Part shown: in pieces, positions 32,781 to 40,736 of the stretch
Position numbering within the stretch: the stretch's first letter is position 1
Layout of the letters: each line of letters opens with the position of its first letter
Assembly (NCBI RefSeq): GCF_900167455.1
Contig: NZ_FUWJ01000002.1
Location: 496,305-560,304, forward strand
Length of the DNA: 64,000 nucleotides
From: Enhydrobacter aerosaccus
GTDB lineage: Bacteria > Pseudomonadota > Alphaproteobacteria > Reyranellales > Reyranellaceae
Direction of reading: 5' to 3'
The notes under the pieces: model-generated
Databases searched by the model: none
Told to the model about the DNA's origin: nothing
Seen by the model: the letters and a program-made list of their open reading frames with translations, nothing else
Made by a program: the position numbers and the translations under genes

Positions 32781-33032
32781 TCAGGGCAGAAGGCTCGACA
32801 ATCGGGACAGGAACGGCGCCACGGCCGCCGCGTCCTCCTCTGCCTCCTCGGCGAAGGCCTTCAGGTGCGTCCCAAAGGACGAGCTGTTCACGGACGTCTC
32901 GAGATGGTCGAGGCGCGTGAGCAGCCGCTCGCGCGTGGCGGCGTCCGTATGCTTTGTGATGACGGCGCGCAGTTCCTCGAATAGCGGACCGTGTTCCGCA
33001 CCCTGCGTCGGAACTTTGTCTTTCTCGTCCAT
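32781..33032 (-). CDS. Small conserved-looking protein of unknown function
   Basis: This 83-residue acidic, helical protein (LFEELRAVITKHTDAATRER, then LDHLETSVNSSSFGTHLKAF) has no signal or membrane segment. It sits 15 bases after rnhB and 109 bases before ccrM in the same direction. Codon use matches the neighbours. No family was recognised. Its position suggests an accessory role in this DNA-maintenance operon, which is speculation. Confidence 0.65.
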   Translation of the reverse strand: MDEKDKVPTQGAEHGPLFEELRAVITKHTDAATRERLLTRLDHLETSVNSSSFGTHLKAFAEEAEEDAAAVAPFLSRLSSLLP

Positions 33033-33047
33033 GATCTGCGCCCCGTT

Positions 33048-33701
33048 CTAAAGCAACTCAGCCGTCTCAGCGTATTTCGCGCGGACCGGCGCGAAGCTGG
33101 CGCGATGATGCGGCGTCGGGCCCAGCCGGTCGAGTGCGGCAAGATGCTCGGCGCTCGAATAGCCGCGATTGGTGTCCCAGCCGTAGCCGGGGAAGCTCTC
33201 GGCCAGCTTGGCCATGTAGCGATCGCGCGTGACCTTGGCAAAAATCGACGCCGCCGCGATCGAATAGGAGGCCGCGTCGCCGCCGATGATGGTTTCGGCG
33301 CGGCAGCCGAGCTGCGGCGGCAGCTGATTGCCGTCGATCAGCACGATGTCCGGCTGTTGCGTCAGCGACTGCAGTGCGCGCCGCATCGCCAGGAAGGTCG
33401 CCTGCAGGATGTTGATGCGATCGATTTCCTCGACGCTGGCTTCGCCGACGGAGAATTGCACGATGCCGGACGAGACCATCGCCTCGTAGGCCGCCTCGCG
33501 ATCCTCGAGCGCCAGCTTCTTCGAATCGTCGATCAATCTCAGCAGCTTGCGTTTGGCGGCGCCGCGCTCGATCACGGCGATGGCGGCCACGACCGGCCCG
33601 GCAAGCGGACCGCGTCCGGCCTCGTCGATGCCGGCGATCCGGGCAATGCCCTGCCCCTCGAAGCGCATTTCATGACGAAAGCTCGGCATATCCCCCGGCA
33701 C
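33048..33701 (-). CDS. rnhB: Ribonuclease HII
   Basis: RNase HII (217 residues) removes ribonucleotides from DNA. The catalytic acidic residues are in IAGIDEAGRGPLAGPVVAAI (Asp-Glu pair), and in IDGNQLPP and AAASIFAKVTRDRYM further on. GYGWDTNRGYSSAEHLAALD is a family landmark. The start is GTG at 33701, with an ATG four codons later as an alternative. It leads the rnhB - small gene - ccrM run. Confidence 0.95.
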   Translation of the reverse strand: MPGDMPSFRHEMRFEGQGIARIAGIDEAGRGPLAGPVVAAIAVIERGAAKRKLLRLIDDSKKLALEDREAAYEAMVSSGIVQFSVGEASVEEIDRINILQATFLAMRRALQSLTQQPDIVLIDGNQLPPQLGCRAETIIGGDAASYSIAAASIFAKVTRDRYMAKLAESFPGYGWDTNRGYSSAEHLAALDRLGPTPHHRASFAPVRAKYAETAELL

Positions 33702-33719
33702 AGTCCCTAGACTGGAGGC

Positions 33720-34274
33720 ATGGCGCCCCCGACCTCGATCGTTGCCGACATCATCGCCCAGGACCCTGTGGGCATGAAACAGCTTCGTGCCGTCCGCAGC
33801 CTCGGCCTACCCGACTGGTGCATTGCCGCAGGTTTCGTGCGCAATCGGGTGTGGGATCATCTGCACGCGATTACCCCACCGCGGCCGCCGGCGGATATCG
33901 ACGTGCTCTATTTCGACGCGGCCGATCTCTCAAAGGTGCCAGAGGCACGCTACGAGGCCCGGTTGACGGATCTGATGCCGGACTTGCCGTGGCAGGTCCG
34001 CAACCAGGCGCGCATGCATGTTTGGAAGGAAGTGCCGCCGCATGCGGACACCGCCGATGCCATGCGGCATTGGCTGGAAACCGTGACCGCGGTCGGCGTG
34101 CGGTTGGAGACGGACGATACGCTCACCGTCATCGCCCCGCTCGGCATCGACGATCTCGTCAACCTTCGCTGCCGTCCCACCGACTTCGGCCGAACGCGCC
34201 GCCACGAATATGACGAGCGTATCGCCCGCAAGGGCTGGCGCACCCTGTGGCCGCGGGTGCAGTTCCTCGATTAG
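33720..34274 (+). CDS. Nucleotidyltransferase family protein (DUF925/COG3575)
   Basis: This 184-residue protein matches the small nucleotidyltransferase-like family COG3575. The segment DWCIAAGFVRNRVWDHLHAI is followed by PPADIDVLYFDAADLS, where the Asp pair would bind metal. VRNQARMHVWKEVPPHADTA and IDDLVNLRCRPTDFG are also conserved in the family. Substrate unknown. It is divergent from rnhB with 18 bases between, and its stop overlaps that of the convergent cyclase gene by four bases. Confidence 0.88.
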   Translation: MAPPTSIVADIIAQDPVGMKQLRAVRSLGLPDWCIAAGFVRNRVWDHLHAITPPRPPADIDVLYFDAADLSKVPEARYEARLTDLMPDLPWQVRNQARMHVWKEVPPHADTADAMRHWLETVTAVGVRLETDDTLTVIAPLGIDDLVNLRCRPTDFGRTRRHEYDERIARKGWRTLWPRVQFLD

Positions 34275-35296
34275 GGCGTCGCCCGCTTCGCCAGCGAGAA
34301 GAGTTCGACCGCCTGCCCCTTGCCGCGCAACTCGATCGGCCCCAGCGGTTGCGCGATCAGGCCTGTCGGCAGGGCAAGCTTGTCCAGCAATACGGCCGAG
34401 ATCAGGACCGGCTGTCCGCTATCGCGGCAGGCGTCGACGATGCGGGCCGTCGTATTCATGGTATCGCCGATCAAGGCGATCTCCTTCTTGACCGAGCCCA
34501 TCTCGCCCACGACCACCGGCCCGCAATGCAATGCCGCCCGAACCTGCACCGGCGCGCCGAATTCATGCCGATAGGCCGGACCGAGCTCTTGCAGTCTTCC
34601 GATCACGGCGAAGCAGGCACGCAGACAGCGGGCATCCTTCACGCCCCTTGCAAGCGGCCAGGTCGCGATCAGTTCATCACCGACATATTTGTGGATTTGG
34701 CCGTCGAATCGCACGATCGGACCCGCCAGGTCGTTGACGAAGCGATTCAGCAGCCGATGAAACGCGACTTCGCCCAGTCGTTCGGCCGCGGCAGTGGAGT
34801 CCTTCATGTCGATCATGAGGAAGAGGCGCTGCTCCACCCGAGGACGATGGTAGCGGCCGGTGATGAAGGCCAGCAGCACACTCTGCCCCAGCAGGCTGTT
34901 CACCTCGAACAGGAAGCTGATGACGAAGGTCGCGGCAAAGCAGAAGAGGATATCGTCGCGCGAGATCTCGATGCTGGCGAGGCTTTGTGCCGTCAGTAGC
35001 TGGGCAGCGGCGATGCCAACCAGGAATACGCCGAGATAGATCAGCGATCTCACGCTGGTATTGAGCAGGAAGGAAGCGCCGGCAAGGCGCGAGCCTGGAG
35101 CCTGGAGAACGAAGGCGTCGAGCGTGCTGATCATGGCGCCGATCAGGGCACCGCTTAGGGCGCCACGCGTGATGCCGAGGGCGATATCGGCATCCGACCC
35201 AGCGGCATAGGCATAAATGGCGCCTGCCCCCGCGGCGATGAGGATGAGACGAACGATCCTGAAGAGGAGGATACGGGTCTGGTCGTCGAGGACCAT
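34271..35296 (-). CDS. Membrane-bound adenylate/guanylate cyclase
   Basis: This 341-residue protein has an N-terminal membrane part of about four helices (residues 10-160) and a C-terminal class III nucleotide cyclase domain. The metal-binding Asp lies in FLMIDMKDSTAAAERLG, and the second acid in HKYVGDELIATWPL. ALHCGPVVVGEMG and GDTMNTTARIVDACR are typical. It would make cyclic AMP or GMP from a membrane signal. No linked effector gene is seen. Confidence 0.88.
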   Translation of the reverse strand: MVLDDQTRILLFRIVRLILIAAGAGAIYAYAAGSDADIALGITRGALSGALIGAMISTLDAFVLQAPGSRLAGASFLLNTSVRSLIYLGVFLVGIAAAQLLTAQSLASIEISRDDILFCFAATFVISFLFEVNSLLGQSVLLAFITGRYHRPRVEQRLFLMIDMKDSTAAAERLGEVAFHRLLNRFVNDLAGPIVRFDGQIHKYVGDELIATWPLARGVKDARCLRACFAVIGRLQELGPAYRHEFGAPVQVRAALHCGPVVVGEMGSVKKEIALIGDTMNTTARIVDACRDSGQPVLISAVLLDKLALPTGLIAQPLGPIELRGKGQAVELFSLAKRATP

Positions 35297-35445
35297 GGGC
35301 GGCGCGAGCTTTCGGCAATGACGTCCGCACCATAGGGATGGCCGACGACAAATCTCAAGTTATTGCAGATCGCGTTTCGCTTCAAAGGGACTCGGCTGAT
35401 CTCCATGCGGACGAGAGTCACATTCCTGGCCTAATCTCCGCGTTG

Positions 35446-36363
35446 ATGATTGCAGCATTCCTTCCCCTGGCAGCGATCGCCCTGCTGGGTGCCCTCCTCC
35501 GACATTTCAATCCCGCCATGGAGCAGACACGCCGGTCGATGAACCAGCTCGTGCTCTATGTCTTCCTGCCCGCGCTGGTCTTCCGGACGGTGATGGACAG
35601 TCACCTCGATCTTCTGTTTCTCGAGATACCGGCCGCCGCGGCCACCGGCGTCCTGGCCTGCCTGGTGGTGGGCTTTCTCGTCTTCCATTTCCTGCCCATA
35701 CCCGGCCCGACCAAGGGCGCCATGATGCTGGGCAGCGCCTTCGGCAACGTGACTTATCTGGGCCTGCCCGTCCTGCTGGGCGTCTTTCCGGCCAAGACTG
35801 GACAGGTGTCGGAAGTCTCGGTGCTGTTCGAGGTCACCAAATCCTCGCTCAATCTCACCCTGGGCGCGATGATCGCGATTGCCTATGGCAGCCAGGAACC
35901 GATCACCTTCCGCAAGACGGCGCTCGAAGCGCTGAAGCTGCCGCCGCTCTGGGCGCTCGCCCTGGCCATCGTCTGGAAGGTCTCGGGCATTCCGTGTCCC
36001 GACATCGTCATGAACACGGCCGCGATCCTGGCCGTCGCGGTCAGCGGCATCATGATGCTGTCGCTCGGCATGGCGCTGAAATTCACGCCGACACGCATGA
36101 TGGCGCTGGCGGCGCCGGTTTCGGCGATCAAGCTTCTCGTGTCGCCCCTGATCGTGCTGTTTGCCGCGGCGCCGATCGGTCTCAGCGGTATCTATGCCAA
36201 CGCCGCCGTGCTCGAGGCGGCGATGCCCAGCCAGCTCTTGTCCTTCATCATCGCCGGAAAATTCAAGCTCGACGAGGAGACGCTCGCTTTCGTCATCATG
36301 GTCGATACCATCCTGGCGTTCGTCACGCTTCCCCTCGTGCGGTCGCTCCTGCCCTCTCTGTGA
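35446..36363 (+). CDS. AEC family transporter (auxin efflux carrier-like permease)
   Basis: This permease of about 305 residues has some ten membrane helices and the AEC pattern: MIAAFLPLAAIALLGALLRH at the start, NQLVLYVFLPALVFRTVM, GSAFGNVTYLGLPVLLGVF and LEAAMPSQLLSFIIAGKF near the end. Members export organic acids or other anions; substrate unknown. I chose the ATG at 35446. An ATG at 35338 in the same frame would add 36 residues with codons low in G/C at the third position and no family likeness. Confidence 0.85.
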   Translation: MIAAFLPLAAIALLGALLRHFNPAMEQTRRSMNQLVLYVFLPALVFRTVMDSHLDLLFLEIPAAAATGVLACLVVGFLVFHFLPIPGPTKGAMMLGSAFGNVTYLGLPVLLGVFPAKTGQVSEVSVLFEVTKSSLNLTLGAMIAIAYGSQEPITFRKTALEALKLPPLWALALAIVWKVSGIPCPDIVMNTAAILAVAVSGIMMLSLGMALKFTPTRMMALAAPVSAIKLLVSPLIVLFAAAPIGLSGIYANAAVLEAAMPSQLLSFIIAGKFKLDEETLAFVIMVDTILAFVTLPLVRSLLPSL

Positions 36364-36373
36364 TCGTTGCCGG

Positions 36374-37480
36374 CTATGCGAGCGTGCTCAGCCCATGGAC
36401 GGCCTGAAGGGCGATCGAGCGGAACTGGCCCAGGACCTGTCCCTTCCAGAAGTCGGTCTCGACATAGAAGGAGCGACGCACGGCCTTGCGGATGTCCTGG
36501 CGCAGGCCGGACGCAGCGTCGGGGTGATTGCGCAGCCAGATCTCGCCGCGCAGGGCCCGCGTGGCCTCGTCGAACGGCACGGTGCCGAACTCCAGGGTCA
36601 TGAAGGTATATTCGGCGCCTGGACATTCTGTCGGACCCGCTGTGCCGATATAGCCCTGCGTATGCGGCGTGACCGAGCGCGGCGAGCTCGACAGCACGAC
36701 ATCGCGGCCGTACCAGGCGAGCGCGCGGGCGGTCGCCTGGGGGCCCCACATCGTGCTGCCAAAGATTTTCTCGCCGTGTCCCGATGGCCCCAACCCGGAA
36801 TGCAGATCGATCCAGGCCACGCGCTTGCGGAGCGCGCCATGGCGCCTCAACAGAGCGCGGATCGTGCGATTGCTCCAGGAAGGTCCGGTGCCGGAATAGA
36901 ACAGCCCGTCGGAATGACTGCCTTGGCCGCCGACCATCGCCTGACGCGTTGCCAGGCCGCCCGCTTCGAGCCTGCGCTGCAATTCCGCTTCGTTGGTGTC
37001 GGATGGCGGCCAATGATCCGGCACCAGCAGCGGATGCAGCTCGCCATAGCCACCGGATGTCGACGCCTCGACCGGAAAGTCGAGGAAGTTGCGGTTGAGA
37101 TCGATGCCGTCCTCGTTGGTGCGCGCCGAATGGGAAAAGCCCCAAGGATTCAGCGCATGGACCAGCAGCACGGCGACGCCGCAATCCTCGAGGCGCCGCA
37201 CAAGGGTGTCGTCGCGCAGCAGGGCGATCTGGCACGCCGAGCCGCAGAAGCCTTCGACGCCATGCGTCCCCGACGTCAGCACGAACACCGCTTCGGCCGA
37301 GGCTGGTCCCACCTCGACGGCATCCATGGCCAGCGGCTCCCCCTCGACGCCGAGACCGACCGGATTGATCTCGCTTGCGACTGTGAGATTGCGACGCGCT
37401 GCGGCGGCAAGGAATTTCTCTCGGGCTTCACGATAGGTGCGGGAGAAACACTCGACGAGAGAGGCGGCAGCGGCAGTCAT
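36374..37480 (-). CDS. M14 family metallopeptidase-like protein (DUF2817)
   Basis: This 368-residue protein resembles DUF2817/M14 carboxypeptidase-like enzymes. Zinc ligands are likely His and Glu in SGTHGVEGFCGSACQ and a later His in VAWIDLHSGLGPSGHGE. The segment NPWGFSHSARTNEDGIDLNR is strongly conserved in the family. The catalytic Glu is probably in TFMTLEFGTVP. I chose the ATG at 37480; the open frame further upstream is antisense-like. Substrate unknown. Confidence 0.87.
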   Translation of the reverse strand: MTAAAASLVECFSRTYREAREKFLAAAARRNLTVASEINPVGLGVEGEPLAMDAVEVGPASAEAVFVLTSGTHGVEGFCGSACQIALLRDDTLVRRLEDCGVAVLLVHALNPWGFSHSARTNEDGIDLNRNFLDFPVEASTSGGYGELHPLLVPDHWPPSDTNEAELQRRLEAGGLATRQAMVGGQGSHSDGLFYSGTGPSWSNRTIRALLRRHGALRKRVAWIDLHSGLGPSGHGEKIFGSTMWGPQATARALAWYGRDVVLSSSPRSVTPHTQGYIGTAGPTECPGAEYTFMTLEFGTVPFDEATRALRGEIWLRNHPDAASGLRQDIRKAVRRSFYVETDFWKGQVLGQFRSIALQAVHGLSTLA

Positions 37481-37533
37481 GGCGCGCGCACCGTAGTGCA
37501 ATCGCCGCGTATCGGCACGCCGAAAGACGACGG

Positions 37534-38688
37534 CTAGAACAGCTTCATCTGACGGGCATCGCGCTTGGCGTCGACCAGGGCGGTGCGCGCCGACTCGGGC
37601 ACAGCGAAGCGAAGCGTATCCAGGCGGTACCGGATCCTGTTGAGGCCGAGCCGCTTGACCGCGGCCGTAAAGCGCGCGCTCAACAGTTGCGCAATCGGCC
37701 CTTCCCCGCGCATGCGCAGGCCGAACTCGGCCTGGTAGAGGGCGCCGCCGCGCATCTGCCGGATCAGCGACAGGACCCGCTCGGCACGGTCGGGCCGGTG
37801 CGTGCGCAGCCATTCCTCGAACAGGTCCTTGATCTCGAGCGGCAGGCGCAGAACGGTGAAACCGGCCCGCGTCGCGCCGGCTTCCACCGCCGCTTCGAGG
37901 ATGGCTTCCATCTCGTGGTCATTGAGGCCGGGAATCATCGGCGCCGTCATGACCCCCACGGGCACACCCGCCTCGGCGAGCTTGCGGATGGCGTCGAGCC
38001 GCCGATGCGGCGCCGACGCGCGCGGCTCCATCGTGCGGGCGAGGTCCTTGTCGAGCGTCGTCACCGACAGGAACACCTCGGCCAGATTGCGCTTGGCCAT
38101 GTCGGCCAGGATGTCGATGTCGCGCGTCACCAGATGATTCTTGGTGACGATGCCGACCGGATTGTTGAAGTCGCTCAACACACGGACGATCTGGCGGGTA
38201 ATCTTGAGCTCCCGCTCGACCGGCTGATAGGGATCGGTATTGGTGCCCATCGCCACCACGTCGCAACGATATTTGGGCGAAGCCAGCTCCGCCGTCAGCA
38301 GCTTGGCCGCGTCGGGCTTGAACAGCAGCTTGGTTTCGAAATCCAACCCTGGCGACAGGCCGAGATAGGCATGCGTCGGCCGCGCGAAGCAGTAGATGCA
38401 GCCATGCTCGCAGCCGCGATAGGGATTGATCGAGCGATCGAAGGGAACGTCGGGCGAGGTGTTGCGCGCCAGGATGGTGCGCGTCGCGTCACGCGTCAGC
38501 GTCGTCCGCAACGGCGGCAGGAGATCGTCTTCCGATGGCGTCTCGGATTCCGTCTCCCATCCATCCGTCGTGCGGATGCGCTTCTCGCTGTCGTAGCGAC
38601 TCGATGCGTTCGACAAGGCGCCGCGGCCATTATGCTGAGGCTCGGGGATCGCATCGTCGGGATAAAGCGGTTCACCGGGCTGCTTCAT
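37534..38688 (-). CDS. PA0069-type radical SAM protein
   Basis: This 384-residue radical SAM protein belongs to the PA0069/Rv2578c group related to spore photoproduct lyase. The iron-sulfur cysteines are in INPYRGCEHGCIYCFARPTH (C-x3-C-x2-C). NPVGIVTKNHLVTRDIDIL and a C-terminal IRYRLDTLRF stretch follow. The true role is not known; DNA photolesion repair is sometimes suggested by family. The ATG at 38688 lies 15 bases from a perfect GAAC-N7-GAAC LexA-type box, so SOS control is likely. Confidence 0.9.
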   Translation of the reverse strand: MKQPGEPLYPDDAIPEPQHNGRGALSNASSRYDSEKRIRTTDGWETESETPSEDDLLPPLRTTLTRDATRTILARNTSPDVPFDRSINPYRGCEHGCIYCFARPTHAYLGLSPGLDFETKLLFKPDAAKLLTAELASPKYRCDVVAMGTNTDPYQPVERELKITRQIVRVLSDFNNPVGIVTKNHLVTRDIDILADMAKRNLAEVFLSVTTLDKDLARTMEPRASAPHRRLDAIRKLAEAGVPVGVMTAPMIPGLNDHEMEAILEAAVEAGATRAGFTVLRLPLEIKDLFEEWLRTHRPDRAERVLSLIRQMRGGALYQAEFGLRMRGEGPIAQLLSARFTAAVKRLGLNRIRYRLDTLRFAVPESARTALVDAKRDARQMKLF

Positions 38689-38702
38689 GCAGCCGACTCT
38701 TA

Positions 38703-38717
38703 GAACAAAAAGAGAAC
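38703..38717. promoter_or_regulatory. LexA-type SOS box (GAAC-N7-GAAC)
   Basis: GAAC (38703-38706) and GAAC (38714-38717) are separated by exactly seven bases, the alphaproteobacterial LexA consensus. The box is in the divergent gap, 15 bases upstream of the radical SAM start and 63 bases upstream of the GNAT start. Repression of the radical SAM gene in the absence of DNA damage is inferred. Confidence 0.65.
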
Positions 38718-38779
38718 GAGTCAAGCCGCTACCCATTGCGCCTCTTGTGCACGCTGGACCGCGATCCTTAGAGAGTACC

Positions 38780-39247
38780 ATGCTCAGCATCACTCTCCGC
38801 CCGGCCGCCGACGCCGACATGGACTTCGTGCACAGCCTTTCGCCGCGCCTGTCGGGTGTGCCCCGGCCGCCATGGCACGACCTCGCCGCCATGGAGGGCT
38901 TCCAGGACCGCTACATGACTGCGACCTTCGACGCGCCGGACAAGGAGGCGCGGACCCTGATCGCCTGGTCGGCGGAAGGGCATCGCCTCGGATACATCCA
39001 CATGCGGCCCGGCAAGGACGGCGTAACCGGAGAGCCGTGTGGCTACGTCTCGCTGCTGGCGCTCGCCAAGGAGGCTGAAGGGATGGGTGTTGCCCACGCC
39101 CTCATGCAGGCCGCGGAAGAGTGGGCTCGGAGTCTCGGATATCGGCTGCTCAGCCTCGACGTCTTCGCCCACAACCAGCACGCCGTGGACTTCTATACGC
39201 GACGCGGCTTCGAGGCCGAGACGATCCGACTGGTGAAGCCTCTGTAA
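38780..39247 (+). CDS. GNAT family N-acetyltransferase
   Basis: This 155-residue protein has the GNAT fold: LSITLRPAADADMDFVHSL at the start, the acetyl-CoA segment LAKEAEGMGVAHALMQAAEE, and the C-terminal LDVFAHNQHAVDFYTRRGFE. This resembles the RimI-like branch. The start ATG at 38780 begins the family sequence; a longer frame to 38687 runs through the LexA box and is unlikely coding. Substrate unknown. Divergent from the radical SAM gene. Confidence 0.88.
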   Translation: MLSITLRPAADADMDFVHSLSPRLSGVPRPPWHDLAAMEGFQDRYMTATFDAPDKEARTLIAWSAEGHRLGYIHMRPGKDGVTGEPCGYVSLLALAKEAEGMGVAHALMQAAEEWARSLGYRLLSLDVFAHNQHAVDFYTRRGFEAETIRLVKPL

Positions 39248-39260
39248 GGCGTTCGTCTCC

Positions 39261-40643
39261 TCAGCCTCGGGCCGATCTTGCGCCGAGGTAGAAGGCGAGA
39301 TCCGGAAACAGAGGCAAGACCCAGCGATCGAGGGCCAGCACGAGCACAAGAGATGCTCCGAGCAGAGGCAAGGCGACGCCGAGGATCACCAGACCGCCCC
39401 AGAGAGCTGGCAAGGTGATGAGCCGCCGCCGAGGCATGGGAGCACCGAGGCGATGGGCCGGACGTCGCTTCCACCACATCATCACACCACTGACGCTCAC
39501 GACGACGAGGCCCACTGCCGTGAAGACACCCAGCGCCTGATTGAACCAGCCGAACAGGTGTCCCTCATGGATGGCGACGCCGTAGCCGACGAGCTGGTCG
39601 ATCAAGGGCCACTCGGCGAAGGTCGTCCGACTCGTCACGGCTCCCGTGCTGCCATCGAGGGTCACGCTTTGCCGCAAGGGCCGGTTGCGCGCCTCCGAGC
39701 GCGCGGTCCAGGTCGGAGACAGCGCCGATGGCGGAGAGATCAGCACGGGTGGAGCAAAGCCCAGAGGCGCTACGATCGGAACCAGGCGGTCGAGTTCGCC
39801 ATAGAGGGTGCCAGACATTGTCGATCCCCTGCCGCCGCCAACAGCAGGTCGATGCTGGTCGTGGGCCTCGACCCGTTCGGCGGCTTCGGATTCGCTGCCG
39901 GTGGTCCAGGGCTGGCGCACCACCGTCTCGCTGCCGATCTGGCGCACCGCCTTCAGCATACCGCCCCAGGAGCTTGCCCAGGGCAGGCCCGACACCAGCA
40001 GGAAGAGCGTGCAGAACGACACCCAGAAGCCGAAGACCGCGTGCAGGTCGCGCCATAGCGGCCGCCCGCGCGCAGAGAAGCGGGGATAGAGAATCCCGCC
40101 GGCTCCGCGGCCGTCTCTCGGCCACCACAGGTACCAGCCCGTCAGGATCAGCATGATGGTCCAGGAGGCGGCCAGTTCCACCAGCATGGATCCCGGCCAT
40201 CCCAGCAACAGCTCGCCGTGCAGATAGAACAGCAGCCGCGTCAGTCGTTCGTTTTCCGGCACCACCTTCAGGATCTTGAGCGTCGGGGGATGCACATAGA
40301 CGCGATACAGGTCGCTGCCGCGCCCGATGAGGACGCGGCTCGCGGATCGCGGACCGGCCGGCAGCTCGTAGGCGTTGAGAACCAAGCCATCCACTGTTGC
40401 CAGCGCCGCCGCGACTTGCGCCGAAGGAGCGGCTGCGGAGCCTCGCATCTCCAGCATGTCGTAGCGGCGATCGATCAAGGCATCGAGCTGCGGCTGGAAC
40501 AGGTAGAGCGCGCCGGTGACGGCGAGCCACAGGACGAACGGCACGCTGACCAACCCGGCATAGAAGTGCAACCGCCAGACCACGGTGTAGGCACGACCTT
40601 CGCCGCCCTGCCCGTCGCCTGTCGCCAGACTGGGCGCGATCAT
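39261..40643 (-). CDS. PepSY domain membrane protein (PiuB-like)
   Basis: This 460-residue inner membrane protein matches PepSY-TM/PiuB proteins that accompany siderophore or metal receptors and may reduce or handle iron chelates. An N-terminal helix (LHFYAGLVSVPFVLWLAVTG) is followed by a periplasmic PepSY part. Further helices include VELAASWTIMLILTGWYLWW and VFGFWVSFCTLFLLVSG, with more at the end. Start ATG at 40643 has AGGAGG upstream. It lies 93 bases after the TonB receptor gene in the same direction. Confidence 0.88.
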   Translation of the reverse strand: MIAPSLATGDGQGGEGRAYTVVWRLHFYAGLVSVPFVLWLAVTGALYLFQPQLDALIDRRYDMLEMRGSAAAPSAQVAAALATVDGLVLNAYELPAGPRSASRVLIGRGSDLYRVYVHPPTLKILKVVPENERLTRLLFYLHGELLLGWPGSMLVELAASWTIMLILTGWYLWWPRDGRGAGGILYPRFSARGRPLWRDLHAVFGFWVSFCTLFLLVSGLPWASSWGGMLKAVRQIGSETVVRQPWTTGSESEAAERVEAHDQHRPAVGGGRGSTMSGTLYGELDRLVPIVAPLGFAPPVLISPPSALSPTWTARSEARNRPLRQSVTLDGSTGAVTSRTTFAEWPLIDQLVGYGVAIHEGHLFGWFNQALGVFTAVGLVVVSVSGVMMWWKRRPAHRLGAPMPRRRLITLPALWGGLVILGVALPLLGASLVLVLALDRWVLPLFPDLAFYLGARSARG

Positions 40644-40736
40644 TGCTCGACCTCCTGCCTCGAGGCGGCCGACGGAAAACCACTCCGTGCCGACGAGCGG
40701 CAAAAGTTGTGCATGCACATGGACTCCTCCCGCTCG

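Noticed and set aside
35338-35445. N-terminal extension of the AEC transporter
   Set aside because: Codons are unlike the rest of the gene and the sequence is hydrophilic and not found at the start of this family.
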